The notes beneath the pieces are model-generated. The model was not told where the DNA came from and ran no database searches. It saw only the letters and a list, made by a program, of their open reading frames with translations. Shown in pieces: positions 1 to 5,699 of a stretch of 5,865 nt of DNA. Numbering within the stretch: position 1 is the first letter of the stretch; the number at the start of each line of letters is the position of its first letter. The stretch is taken from assembly GCA_003491845.1 (NCBI GenBank), contig DNBN01000093.1, positions 1 to 5,865 of the forward strand, read 5' to 3'. Source of the stretch: Porticoccaceae bacterium (GTDB lineage: Bacteria; Pseudomonadota; Gammaproteobacteria; Pseudomonadales; Porticoccaceae). The translations under genes were made by a program, and so were the position numbers.

Positions 1-453
1 TGGTTAAAAGAGACTGCCGGCTTCGACGCCGTCATCGACTATAAGAATGAGGATGTTAATGCACAAATTGCTCATCACTGCCCCGACAAGTGGGACGTGT
101 TCTTTGATAACGTTGGCGGCCCTATTCTCGAGGCAGCCCTAGATCACGTTAATTTGCGTTCTCGGGTTGTGTTATGTGGCAGTATCTCTGGTTATAACGC
201 CACCACCCCCATACCTGGCCCCTCAAACTTATCGAATCTGACTATTAACAGAGCGCGGATGGAGGGCTTCGTTATTTTGGATTACATGCCGCGAGCAATG
301 GAGGCTGTCCAAGAACTCATGGGGTGGGTCTCATCAGGCCAATTGATTTATCAGGTCGATTTACAAGAAGGCTTTGAAAATATCCCTGCCACGTTGCAGC
401 GGCTTTATGCAGGGAAAAATCTTGGCAAGCAGCTACTCAAAATAGGTTCATAA
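1..453 (+). CDS. NADPH-dependent MDR-family oxidoreductase (PTGR/CurA-like), C-terminal part
   Basis: This is a partial gene. The frame is open from base 1 and gives 150 residues before TAA; relatives have roughly 335-345, so the N-terminal half lies outside the window. The GTG at 97 is internal and not a start. Visible motifs of the zinc-independent medium-chain reductases (prostaglandin reductase, leukotriene B4 dehydrogenase, CurA group) are DAVIDYKNED (fragment residues 9-18), FFDNVGG (34-40), RVVLCGSISGYN (55-66), and a tail with the EGFENIP and GKNLGKQLLKI pattern typical of the family C terminus. The family reduces C=C bonds of alpha,beta-unsaturated carbonyl compounds with NADPH in the cytoplasm; the glycine-rich nucleotide-binding loop is not in view. 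No zinc-ligand cluster is seen. It is followed after 48 bp by a carboxymuconolactone decarboxylase family gene on the same strand, suggesting co-transcription. The family call is firm; the substrate is unknown. Confidence 0.87.
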   Translation, partial: WLKETAGFDAVIDYKNEDVNAQIAHHCPDKWDVFFDNVGGPILEAALDHVNLRSRVVLCGSISGYNATTPIPGPSNLSNLTINRARMEGFVILDYMPRAMEAVQELMGWVSSGQLIYQVDLQEGFENIPATLQRLYAGKNLGKQLLKIGS

Positions 454-488
454 GAATAAGCTCATAAAAATAGCCTCATAAAAATAAC
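447..488. repeat. Three tandem copies of a 14-bp unit between two cistrons
   Basis: The copies are TTCATAAGAATAAG (447-460), CTCATAAAAATAGC (461-474) and CTCATAAAAATAAC (475-488). Copies two and three differ at one base, and copy one differs from them at a few. The TAA stop of the oxidoreductase gene (451-453) lies inside the first copy, so the array looks like repeated duplication of the gene's 3' end. It fills most of the gap before the next start codon. Confidence 0.8.
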
Positions 489-501
489 CAGTAGGATTGC
501 C

Positions 502-1089
502 ATGACACACATCATACCCAAAAAGCGCGAGGACATACCTGAGTTAGAACCGATGTTGCAAATGGTGGAGGCATCTATGGGCTTTCTGCCAACGTCCATG
601 ATGACCATGGCGCATTGGCCAGAACTTGCTCAAGTTATTGGGAGTCTTGGCGCAACGGTTCTAAACAGCGGTGAACTCAACGCTGGGCTAAAGCAAATGA
701 TTGCATTCGCGGTAAGTAACGCAGCGGGTTGCCATTATTGCCAAGCACATACGGCTAACTCAGCAGAAAAAAATAATGTCAGCGCAGATAAAATAAAAGC
801 GATATTTGAGTTTGAGACAAGTGACTTATTTTCTGAGCAAGAGAAAGCGGCGCTCCGAGTTGCGGTGCATGCGGGTATGGTACCCAATGCGGTAGAAACT
901 GAGCACATGAATGAATTGTCGAGACATTTTAGTGATAAGCAGGTCATAGAAGTTGTGGCCGTTATTTCTATGTTTGGTTTTCTGAATCGCTGGAATGACA
1001 CAATGGCTACCACCTTAGAAAATTCCCCTAAACGTTTTGCAGCAGTCCAGCTTGCCTCGCACGGTTGGGTTGCAGGCAAGCACGAATAA
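502..1089 (+). CDS. Carboxymuconolactone decarboxylase (CMD)/AhpD-like family protein
   Basis: A 195-aa, all-helical-looking protein starting at ATG 502, with AGGA at 493-496 five bases upstream. The AhpD-type redox motif is clear: GCHYCQAHT, with Cys77 and Cys80 forming CxxC and His83 following. The N-terminal section (PKKREDIPELEPML, then MGFLPTSMMTMAHWPEL) is typical of peroxidase-related CMD proteins that carry about 60 residues before the core helix. The C-terminal half (VVAVISMFGFLNRWNDTMATTLE) matches the conserved family stretch ending in an FxNRxND-like pattern. Known relatives act as alkylhydroperoxide-reducing or disulfide-exchange proteins, or as decarboxylases of ring-cleavage products. 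In AhpD a Glu lies 12 residues before the first Cys; here that position is Gln65, and the second Cys-His spacing is x2 rather than AhpD's x3. Co-directional with its neighbours. Family firm, function open. Confidence 0.9.
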   Translation: MTHIIPKKREDIPELEPMLQMVEASMGFLPTSMMTMAHWPELAQVIGSLGATVLNSGELNAGLKQMIAFAVSNAAGCHYCQAHTANSAEKNNVSADKIKAIFEFETSDLFSEQEKAALRVAVHAGMVPNAVETEHMNELSRHFSDKQVIEVVAVISMFGFLNRWNDTMATTLENSPKRFAAVQLASHGWVAGKHE

Positions 1090-1093
1090 CCAA

Positions 1094-1109
1094 TACGTGA
1101 TCGCACGTA
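1094..1109. repeat. Perfect 6-bp inverted repeat between CMD and hydrolase genes
   Basis: TACGTG (1094-1099) and CACGTA (1104-1109) are exact inverted copies around ATCG. It begins five bases after the CMD stop. It could be a small hairpin or a protein site. There is no T-run after it, so it is not a convincing terminator. A dyad of this size can also occur by chance. Confidence 0.3.
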
Positions 1110-1150
1110 AAAAGGCGACTTGGCTTCAACTACATTGATGGGAAAGTACT

Positions 1151-2095
1151 ATGAAAAAGCTTAATTTCTATGATCAACTCAACGCAGCTACGCTTTTGTT
1201 GGTGTCACCCGAGTGGCGAAAAGTAAAAGCAGCCCGTAAGTCAGCGGTATCGTTTGAAACGCCGGATGTCACTATGCCAACTGAAACTCGGATGATAGCG
1301 GGCCGCAATATTCGCCTTGCCCAAGCTGGGCCAGCCGATGCACCGCTTGTGGTATTACTCAGCCCGTTCCCAGAAAGTATTTTGAGTTTCACAGGTTCCT
1401 GGGAAGCGCTGACAGAGAAACATCGGGTAATTGCCATCGACCTTCCGGGGTTCGGTGCTTCTGAAGGTGACCGAAGTGATATGTCACCGAACGCTCAGGG
1501 CGCTCATCTGGCCGCGATCTTTGATGAGCTTGACCTTCATAATATCCACCTTGTTGGACCTGATGTGGGCATGGGAGCAGCACTTGCCTATGTTCTCAAC
1601 CATAAACATCGTGTGACAAGTTTAACAGTTGGACATGGGGTTGGTGCGCCCGGCCCATTTAAGCTGGCATTTATGATTAATATGTTGGCCAAATTTGGTT
1701 TTATGCGATTCACAACTGGTTTGTTAGGTGCCGGCCCACTCATCGCTTTCTCGTCAAAACTTGGGTCCATCCGTCATCGGGCCAACGCTAAGCAAATAGA
1801 TGATTATAAGCAGTCCTACTCTGGGCGTGCCCCTGAAGTAGTTTACTGGTTTAAGGACTTTCGTTCCAAAGCTGCAGAGTTGGCTGGTCGGGTGAAAGAA
1901 ATCGATATACCTACTCTCGTTTTTTGGGGCGAGCTTGATGTTCTGTTTGACCCCAGTAATGCAGAGTATCTCGATAAAGCCCTGCCGCAAAGTAAGTTGC
2001 AAATTCTACCTGAAGCAGGTCATCTGGCGTGGGCTGATCAACCAGAATTATTCGCTGATATGATTATTGATTGGGTAGAGACCGCTCATAAATAA
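1151..2095 (+). CDS. Alpha/beta hydrolase with Asp at the nucleophile position (epoxide hydrolase/haloalkane dehalogenase-like)
   Basis: A 314-aa protein starting at ATG 1151, with GGAAAG at 1141-1146 as ribosome site. The alpha/beta hydrolase fold is evident: strand plus oxyanion region LVVLLSPFPES (66-76), the DLPGFGASEG turn (97-106), nucleophile elbow LVGPDVGMGAA (134-144) with Asp138, catalytic acid in FWGELD (Asp263), and EAGHLAW with His291. The cap region (about 165-240) contains a DDYKQSY...VVYWFKDFR pattern like the caps of dehalogenase and epoxide hydrolase relatives. In that group an Asp attacks substrate to form an alkyl-enzyme ester that the His-activated water releases. Two features are atypical: the residue after Asp is Val139, not the usual Trp, and the usual HG of the oxyanion loop is SP (Ser71-Pro72). 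No signal peptide is apparent, so a cytoplasmic enzyme is likely. It lies 61 bp after the CMD gene. Fold firm; reaction uncertain. Confidence 0.9.
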   Translation: MKKLNFYDQLNAATLLLVSPEWRKVKAARKSAVSFETPDVTMPTETRMIAGRNIRLAQAGPADAPLVVLLSPFPESILSFTGSWEALTEKHRVIAIDLPGFGASEGDRSDMSPNAQGAHLAAIFDELDLHNIHLVGPDVGMGAALAYVLNHKHRVTSLTVGHGVGAPGPFKLAFMINMLAKFGFMRFTTGLLGAGPLIAFSSKLGSIRHRANAKQIDDYKQSYSGRAPEVVYWFKDFRSKAAELAGRVKEIDIPTLVFWGELDVLFDPSNAEYLDKALPQSKLQILPEAGHLAWADQPELFADMIIDWVETAHK

Positions 2096-2748
2096 GCTTT
2101 GCTTTTATACTTTTAATCCCTTTGCTAGGAGTTAGTTTGCTGCTGTTCTCATATCAGTGAGCTTCTCCATAGTGTGGTAATCATCAGATGCTATCCACGC
2201 TAACATACATTATTTTTATTGGATCATATTAATCATCCACCTTGTATCATCTCAGATACACGCTAAACAAGGAATATTTGAGTACAGTGGGATAGGAAGA
2301 CGATAACGGACAACTTTTCAGTATGGATTCAGCACTGTAGACATGAAAACCACTTGTGTTCCTTGCCATTCTTCTGGCTATGAGATCTGGGAATCATTAT
2401 GAGATTCTTGCAGAACAATAAGACTGTATTTAAGGCAACCAGCTTGATAGTTGTATAGCTTTTAATATCACTCATAGAGTGACAAGAATAAATCTTGATG
2501 TTGAGCCACCAAATTATCTACTTAGTATTGACGGTCCAGAAAAGGTAAGCCTTACAGGTACTATTGAAGCGTCTTTAGTCAGTTTGGGTTCAATTGAATC
2601 GATTGTTAGTGTCACTACCAGTTTGATTAAAGTGTGACAATCTGTAGGTTAATACAGCAAAGGGCCTAATAAGGGCGAACTCTTAACCTGAGGAAATTTA
2701 TACTAATTAGTGTTTTGACAGTTTAAGTTAAGCTTACTCCGCTAGCGT
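2096..2748. other. AT-rich gene-poor stretch between convergent transcription units
   Basis: Reading all frames gives only short, stop-interrupted ORFs. The stretch lies between the 3' ends of the rightward hydrolase gene and the leftward MFS gene, so neither needs it as a promoter. It is visibly richer in A and T than the flanking genes. Items seen inside are a coding-like fragment at 2434-2637, a 7-bp inverted pair AGGTTAA/TTAACCT (2646-2652, 2683-2689), a palindrome ACTAATTAGT (2702-2711), and a CTTAAC/GTTAAG pair (2682-2687, 2727-2732). No convincing terminator directly follows the hydrolase gene. The most economical view is decayed coding DNA. Confidence 0.6.
2434..2637 (+). pseudogene. 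Unrecognised coding-like fragment, no ATG start
   Basis: The frame is open for 67 codons after a TAA at 2431 and ends in TGA at 2635-2637. It has no ATG; GTG at 2479 is the only plausible start, without a good ribosome site. The translation is protein-like from about 2479 on, with alternating beta-type residues, for example INLDVEPPNYLLSIDGPEK followed by VSLTGTIEASLVSL and a Thr/Ser/Val-rich end. I do not recognise a family. An ATG at 2399 opens a neighbouring frame that stops at 2456-2458, so a frameshift joining the two is possible. It may be the remnant of a beta-rich protein or a chance open stretch. Confidence 0.3.
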
Positions 2749-2778
2749 AAAAAAAGTCCCTAGTTTTTAGGGACTTTT
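2749..2778 (-). terminator. Strong intrinsic terminator for the FAH-MFS operon, possibly bidirectional
   Basis: An 11-bp perfect stem, AAAAGTCCCTA (2752-2762) with TAGGGACTTTT (2768-2778), encloses a 5-base loop. Read on the - strand, the stem is followed by a run of seven T (2749-2755 on + is all A). It lies 40 bp past the MFS stop codon, where a leftward terminator is expected. On the + strand the stem ends in TTTT, so it may also stop rightward transcription coming from the hydrolase side. Confidence 0.88.
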
Positions 2779-2818
2779 GATTCGATATACTTTGCTTTTT
2801 AAAATCTACAAACCTCTG

Positions 2819-4045
2819 CTATTCTTTAAACTTAGGGAGTTTTGCAAAAAAGGTAGCCGATATCACCATAAATGCTGCGGCTGTAAACAAAGATATAGTG
2901 TAGTTACCTGTCGCATCGCGAATTGCACCCAAGATAACTGGGCTAAGGCCGGTGGCAATCAGAAACGTCGCATATTGTCGGCCATAAATTTGTCCGTAAG
3001 CATTGAGTCCGAAATATCTGGCCACCAAGTAGCCAATCAGGTCAACTTCGGCACCCACAGAAAATCCTATGACAAATGCCGCCGGCACAGCAACGACTGA
3101 GCCAAAGGTTGCCAGTGCCAACACGCCACAAATACAGGCAAAAAGGATAGCAATTGCCACTCGTGGTGCGAAGATGCGATCCACAGCAAAGCCAACTAAA
3201 AGACGTCCCAATACAACGGCGATACCAATAACACCGGCGATCTTGGCGGCAGTACTGGTGGTAAAGTCCATCTCCAAGAGGATCGGTACGAAATGGATCA
3301 TCAATCCGCCGAGCCCCAACGACAGGCAAAATATTGCGGCCATAATTGTCCAGTATGTGCGGCTCGCCTTTGCCATTTTAAAGTCCTTACTGGCGGCATC
3401 TGGATCGATATTTACCGGTGTTTTGGCACCTTTGAGCCGAGATAAAACGACGACGATTACCACACCAACAACAGCAGTGAATAGAGCCATTGCAAAATAA
3501 GCACCTCGCCAACCAAATGCAGCGATCGCGTCACTGATTAAAACAGGCCCAAAAGTCGCAGCGACACCAGCGCCAGAGAGAGCAATACCAAGGGCTAAGC
3601 CCCGTTGTCTGTCAAACACACTATTGATTGCGCGAGTGTATGCCAAGGGGGATGAAGCACTGCCCAGCACAGCCTGTAGCATAGCCAGAATGACGAAGGT
3701 AGTGATGGACTGCACGAAGAGTCCGAGCATAACATAGGCTATTGATAGGCCAAGTAAAGAAATCAATATCGGTTTTACAAGACCGTAACGATCGACGATT
3801 AAGCCAATAAAGGGTAACACTGCGGCTAACGCGAGGGTGGACCCTAAAATACCAAAGGAGGCCTGTGCCCGTGTCCAGCCGAAGTCAGCAATCCATGCTT
3901 CGATAAATAGCCCTTGAGTGTAAAAGGGCAGCGAGGATACGCCAATTCCGATCCCAACCGCACATACCAGTACTAATAGCCAGTGGCGAGAAAACTCGCC
4001 ATTAGTATTTTGATCATCATTAATTTGACTATTTTTTTCGCTCAT
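2819..4045 (-). CDS. Major facilitator superfamily (MFS) transporter
   Basis: A 408-aa inner-membrane protein with about twelve hydrophobic segments. A hydrophilic N-terminus (1-19) precedes TM1 (about 21-44), and a charged central loop (201-228) separates two six-helix halves. MFS motif A is seen between TM2 and TM3 as GLIVDRYGLVKP (81-92, Asp85 and Arg86), with a weaker counterpart in the second half, GFAVDR (285-290). The segment GAEVDLIGYLVARYFG (331-346) followed by AYGQIYG matches the signature of monocarboxylate/oxalate-formate-like bacterial MFS proteins, where acidic residues lie in a late helix. These symport or exchange organic anions. ATG at 4045 is chosen because AAGGCGG (4054-4060, - strand) precedes it by 8 bases. 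That ribosome site lies inside the last codons of the FAH gene, whose stop is only 5 nt away, so translation is probably coupled. It probably imports the substrate of the pathway containing the FAH enzyme; the actual solute is unknown. Confidence 0.93.
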   Translation of the reverse strand: MSEKNSQINDDQNTNGEFSRHWLLVLVCAVGIGIGVSSLPFYTQGLFIEAWIADFGWTRAQASFGILGSTLALAAVLPFIGLIVDRYGLVKPILISLLGLSIAYVMLGLFVQSITTFVILAMLQAVLGSASSPLAYTRAINSVFDRQRGLALGIALSGAGVAATFGPVLISDAIAAFGWRGAYFAMALFTAVVGVVIVVVLSRLKGAKTPVNIDPDAASKDFKMAKASRTYWTIMAAIFCLSLGLGGLMIHFVPILLEMDFTTSTAAKIAGVIGIAVVLGRLLVGFAVDRIFAPRVAIAILFACICGVLALATFGSVVAVPAAFVIGFSVGAEVDLIGYLVARYFGLNAYGQIYGRQYATFLIATGLSPVILGAIRDATGNYTISLFTAAAFMVISATFFAKLPKFKE

Positions 4046-4050
4046 AAATA

Positions 4051-5007
4051 CTACCGCCTTATTACTTTGTTTGAGATAACGCCAATATTTTCGATTTCGA
4101 GTTCTACAACATCGCCATCGTTTAAAAAACGCAGGTGTTCCAGACCGCAGCCCAAACCCACGGTGCCCGAGCCGATGACCTCGCCAGGATAAATGGTTTC
4201 ACTATTACTTATGTGAGCGATCATATCAGAGAAGGTCCAGTAAATCGTATTGCTGTTGCTATCACACCAGGTCTCCCCGTTGACACGCGCTTGCATGCGT
4301 AGGTTATAAGGATCACTAAGTTCATCTGTGGTGACAATAACCGGACCAAGAATAATAGAGTCGTCAAAGTCTTTGCCTTTGGCTGGACCGAGCATGCCAG
4401 GAGACTCAAGCATTTGTGCGTCTCGAGCAGAAAAATCGTTGTAAATTGTGTAGCCAAATATGTGATCTTCGGCGTGGGTTTTATCAATGTCTCGGCCTTT
4501 TTTGCCAATAACACAGGCTAATTCTAATTCAAAATCCATGATGTTGGAGTAGTCTGGCCACTCAATCTCTTTGCCACTATGTGCTACAGCGAAACGATTG
4601 GCCTTGTAGTAGAGCGGCTGTTGATACCAGACCTCGGGGACTGCAAACCGACCACTGGCGCGCAACTCCTGTTCAGCTATTACTGGATCTTCAGCGTTCA
4701 TAGCGCTCAATTTAAGCGCGCTTTCAAAACAATTTTTTAGATGTATTTCGAATCCCAAGCAGTCACGTATTTGTGTCGGTTGAGGCAGAGGGGATAACCA
4801 CTCTACCTGATCGACAGATAGCATTACTAAATCTGAAGAGATCAGTTTATACGCTCTATCTAGGGCAGATTGACCGGCTTCAATAAAGTGTTGCATGGAA
4901 GAGAAAGCAACATCCTCTGGCGCAGCGGCACTCAGATTAACAATGCCGGCGTTAGTCAAAGCGCCTAAATATTCTGCGTCCTGTAGCTTAAATGTGAGTA
5001 ATTTCAT
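4051..5007 (-). CDS. Fumarylacetoacetate hydrolase (FAH) family protein
   Basis: A 318-aa cytoplasmic enzyme, first gene of the leftward operon. The start at 5007 is supported by AGG (5017-5019, - strand) nine bases upstream. A short N-terminal domain (about 1-75) is followed by the FAH catalytic domain. Metal-binding residues are visible: the ExE pair Glu160/Glu162 in DFELELACVIG and Asp191 in NDFSARDAQ. Lys212 sits in the GKDFD segment. Asp82 and His89 (RDCLGFEIH) have the same 7-residue spacing as mouse FAH Asp126 and catalytic His133. GSGTVGLGCGLE (279-290) is the usual glycine-rich end of the fold. The family hydrolyses or decarboxylates beta-diketo or 2-oxo acids with Mg2+/Ca2+ (fumarylacetoacetate, acylpyruvates, 2-oxo-hept-3-ene-dioate types). 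Given the MFS partner, a role late in degradation of an aromatic or cyclic compound is likely. Family firm; substrate not readable. Confidence 0.94.
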   Translation of the reverse strand: MKLLTFKLQDAEYLGALTNAGIVNLSAAAPEDVAFSSMQHFIEAGQSALDRAYKLISSDLVMLSVDQVEWLSPLPQPTQIRDCLGFEIHLKNCFESALKLSAMNAEDPVIAEQELRASGRFAVPEVWYQQPLYYKANRFAVAHSGKEIEWPDYSNIMDFELELACVIGKKGRDIDKTHAEDHIFGYTIYNDFSARDAQMLESPGMLGPAKGKDFDDSIILGPVIVTTDELSDPYNLRMQARVNGETWCDSNSNTIYWTFSDMIAHISNSETIYPGEVIGSGTVGLGCGLEHLRFLNDGDVVELEIENIGVISNKVIRR

Positions 5008-5080
5008 TGAAAGATACCTATTTTATGCATAATTTGAACATCTAAATGCCAAACAGAGGGTGATTAGTTCTACCGCACAT

Positions 5081-5197
5081 ATGAGTCAAATTAATTTCCG
5101 TTGGATGGTTGTAACCGGTATTCATTTTATATCGCTCTGTATTGGCTTGTATTTTTCAGTAATTAGTTGCCTCACGCTTACCTTAGGCATAGACTAG
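5081..5197 (+). pseudogene. 38-codon ORF resembling the first membrane segment of an MFS transporter
   Basis: ATG 5081 to TAG 5195-5197. After MSQIN the peptide reads FRWMVVTGIHFISLCIGLYF and continues SVISCLTLTLGID. An Arg-Trp followed by one long hydrophobic helix with a GLYFS-like end is the usual start of many MFS proteins, in which the next residues are a short loop with Gly and acidic residues. The frame has a GTG 21 bases further upstream (5060), but no well-spaced ribosome site for the ATG. It stops just before the operator region and has no continuation. It lies antisense to the predicted leader of the FAH mRNA. Best read as the truncated 5' end of a lost transporter gene; a real single-span small membrane protein is the alternative. 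The resemblance is from memory and is not proof of homology. Confidence 0.4.
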
Positions 5198-5207
5198 ATA
5201 ACTTAAA

Positions 5208-5220
5208 TGACCGGCGGTCA
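5208..5220. promoter_or_regulatory. Operator-like dyad 1 (TGACC-N3-GGTCA) at the predicted FAH transcription start
   Basis: TGACC (5208-5212), centre GGC, GGTCA (5216-5220): perfect 5-bp arms. On the - strand it begins at the last base of the predicted -10 box and covers the expected start site near 5213. A bound dimer here would block initiation. The same half-sites recur in dyad 2, 22 bp away centre to centre. Confidence 0.65.
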
Positions 5221-5248
5221 GTATATTAATGACCTCGGGTCATTACAA
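5220..5248 (-). promoter_or_regulatory. Predicted sigma70-type promoter of the FAH-MFS operon
   Basis: Read on the - strand: -35 TTGTAA (5248-5243, 4 of 6 consensus bases), a spacer of exactly 17 bp, and -10 TATACT (5225-5220, 5 of 6). Transcription would begin near 5213, giving a leader of about 205 nt before the FAH start at 5007. The overlap of both dyads with this promoter supports its being real and repressible. Confidence 0.6.
5227..5245. promoter_or_regulatory. Operator-like dyad 2 (perfect 8-bp arms) in the promoter spacer
   Basis: TAATGACC (5227-5234), centre TCG, GGTCATTA (5238-5245): a perfect 19-bp dyad. It fills the spacer between the predicted -10 and -35 boxes and reaches into the -35. 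The core TGACC-N3-GGTCA is identical to that of dyad 1. The length and symmetry suit a TetR-like or similar dimeric helix-turn-helix repressor; the family is an inference, and no regulator gene is in the window. Confidence 0.72.
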
Positions 5249-5355
5249 GATCGAATCAGTTAAAATATGAATTTAATAAAGTCTAATTATCAGATTAATT
5301 TTTTCTTTGTCGCCATCGATACTTGAGGCTTAAAAAATATTAGGAGTGAAACACT

Positions 5356-5646
5356 ATGTCCGTTTACATAATTGCTAGATTTAAAATACATGACCGCAGT
5401 GAGTATGATAAGTACTCAGCTGGTTTTTCTGATGTTTTCAAAAGATTCGATGGCAAAATGTTGAGTGTTGATGAAGATCCAATGGTGTTGGCGGGTGAAT
5501 GGGATGATACTAGGTCGGTGATTATTGAGTTCCCATCTGAAAAATCTGCTTTAGCTTGGATGACATCAGATGACTATGAAGCGATCGCGAAACATCGTAA
5601 TGCCGGGAGTACAGTAAACTCTATATTAGTGAAGGGATTAGCATAA
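5356..5646 (+). CDS. DUF1330 domain-containing protein
   Basis: A 96-aa protein, the usual length for DUF1330, with the whole protein formed by one ferredoxin-like alpha+beta domain of the dimeric alpha-beta barrel type. Family marks are the opening MSVYIIARFKIHDRSEYDKY (1-20), the middle GKMLSVDEDPMVLAGEWD, the strand SVIIEFPSEKSALAW, and the closing DYEAIAKHRNAGS with a strand after it. Members form cytoplasmic dimers; no general reaction is established, but they often occur beside catabolic genes. ATG 5356 is supported by AGGAG at 5342-5346, nine bases away. The gene is divergent from the FAH operon, with the double operator about 110 bp upstream of its start, so it may share the regulator. 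I found no convincing promoter of its own in the AT-rich stretch before it. Confidence 0.9.
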   Translation: MSVYIIARFKIHDRSEYDKYSAGFSDVFKRFDGKMLSVDEDPMVLAGEWDDTRSVIIEFPSEKSALAWMTSDDYEAIAKHRNAGSTVNSILVKGLA

Positions 5647-5699
5647 TATAAAAATCATTGGCATATTCTGACCTAATCATGTCGCCCATTGGCTAGGCG

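Noticed and set aside
735..1106. 123-codon open frame on the - strand opposite the CMD gene
   Set aside because: The CMD gene on the + strand has clear family motifs and a ribosome site; the antisense frame shows no recognisable protein features.
2091..2118. Short AAGC/GCTT pair followed by T-rich sequence after the hydrolase gene, considered as a terminator
   Set aside because: The stem is only 4 bp, too weak to call.
2343..2402. Mini-ORF with a CVPCH motif resembling a haem c attachment site, overlapping the next ATG as ATGA
   Set aside because: Only 19 codons, no ribosome site, no signal peptide and no continuation; a CxxCH in so short a frame is easily chance.
2715..2720. Perfect TTGACA, considered as the -35 box of a small RNA gene ending at the terminator 2749-2778
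   Set aside because: No acceptable -10 box lies 16-18 bp downstream, and the transcript would be little more than the terminator hairpin.
3069..3500. 143-codon open frame on the + strand inside the MFS gene
   Set aside because: It is rich in Thr, Ala, Lys and Pro, as expected for the complement of a transmembrane coding sequence; the MFS reading is unequivocal.
5222..5227. TATATT on the + strand as a -10 box for the DUF1330 gene
   Set aside because: The -35 position (TAACTT) does not match consensus, and the start would be over 100 bp upstream; the - strand promoter over the same bases is much better.
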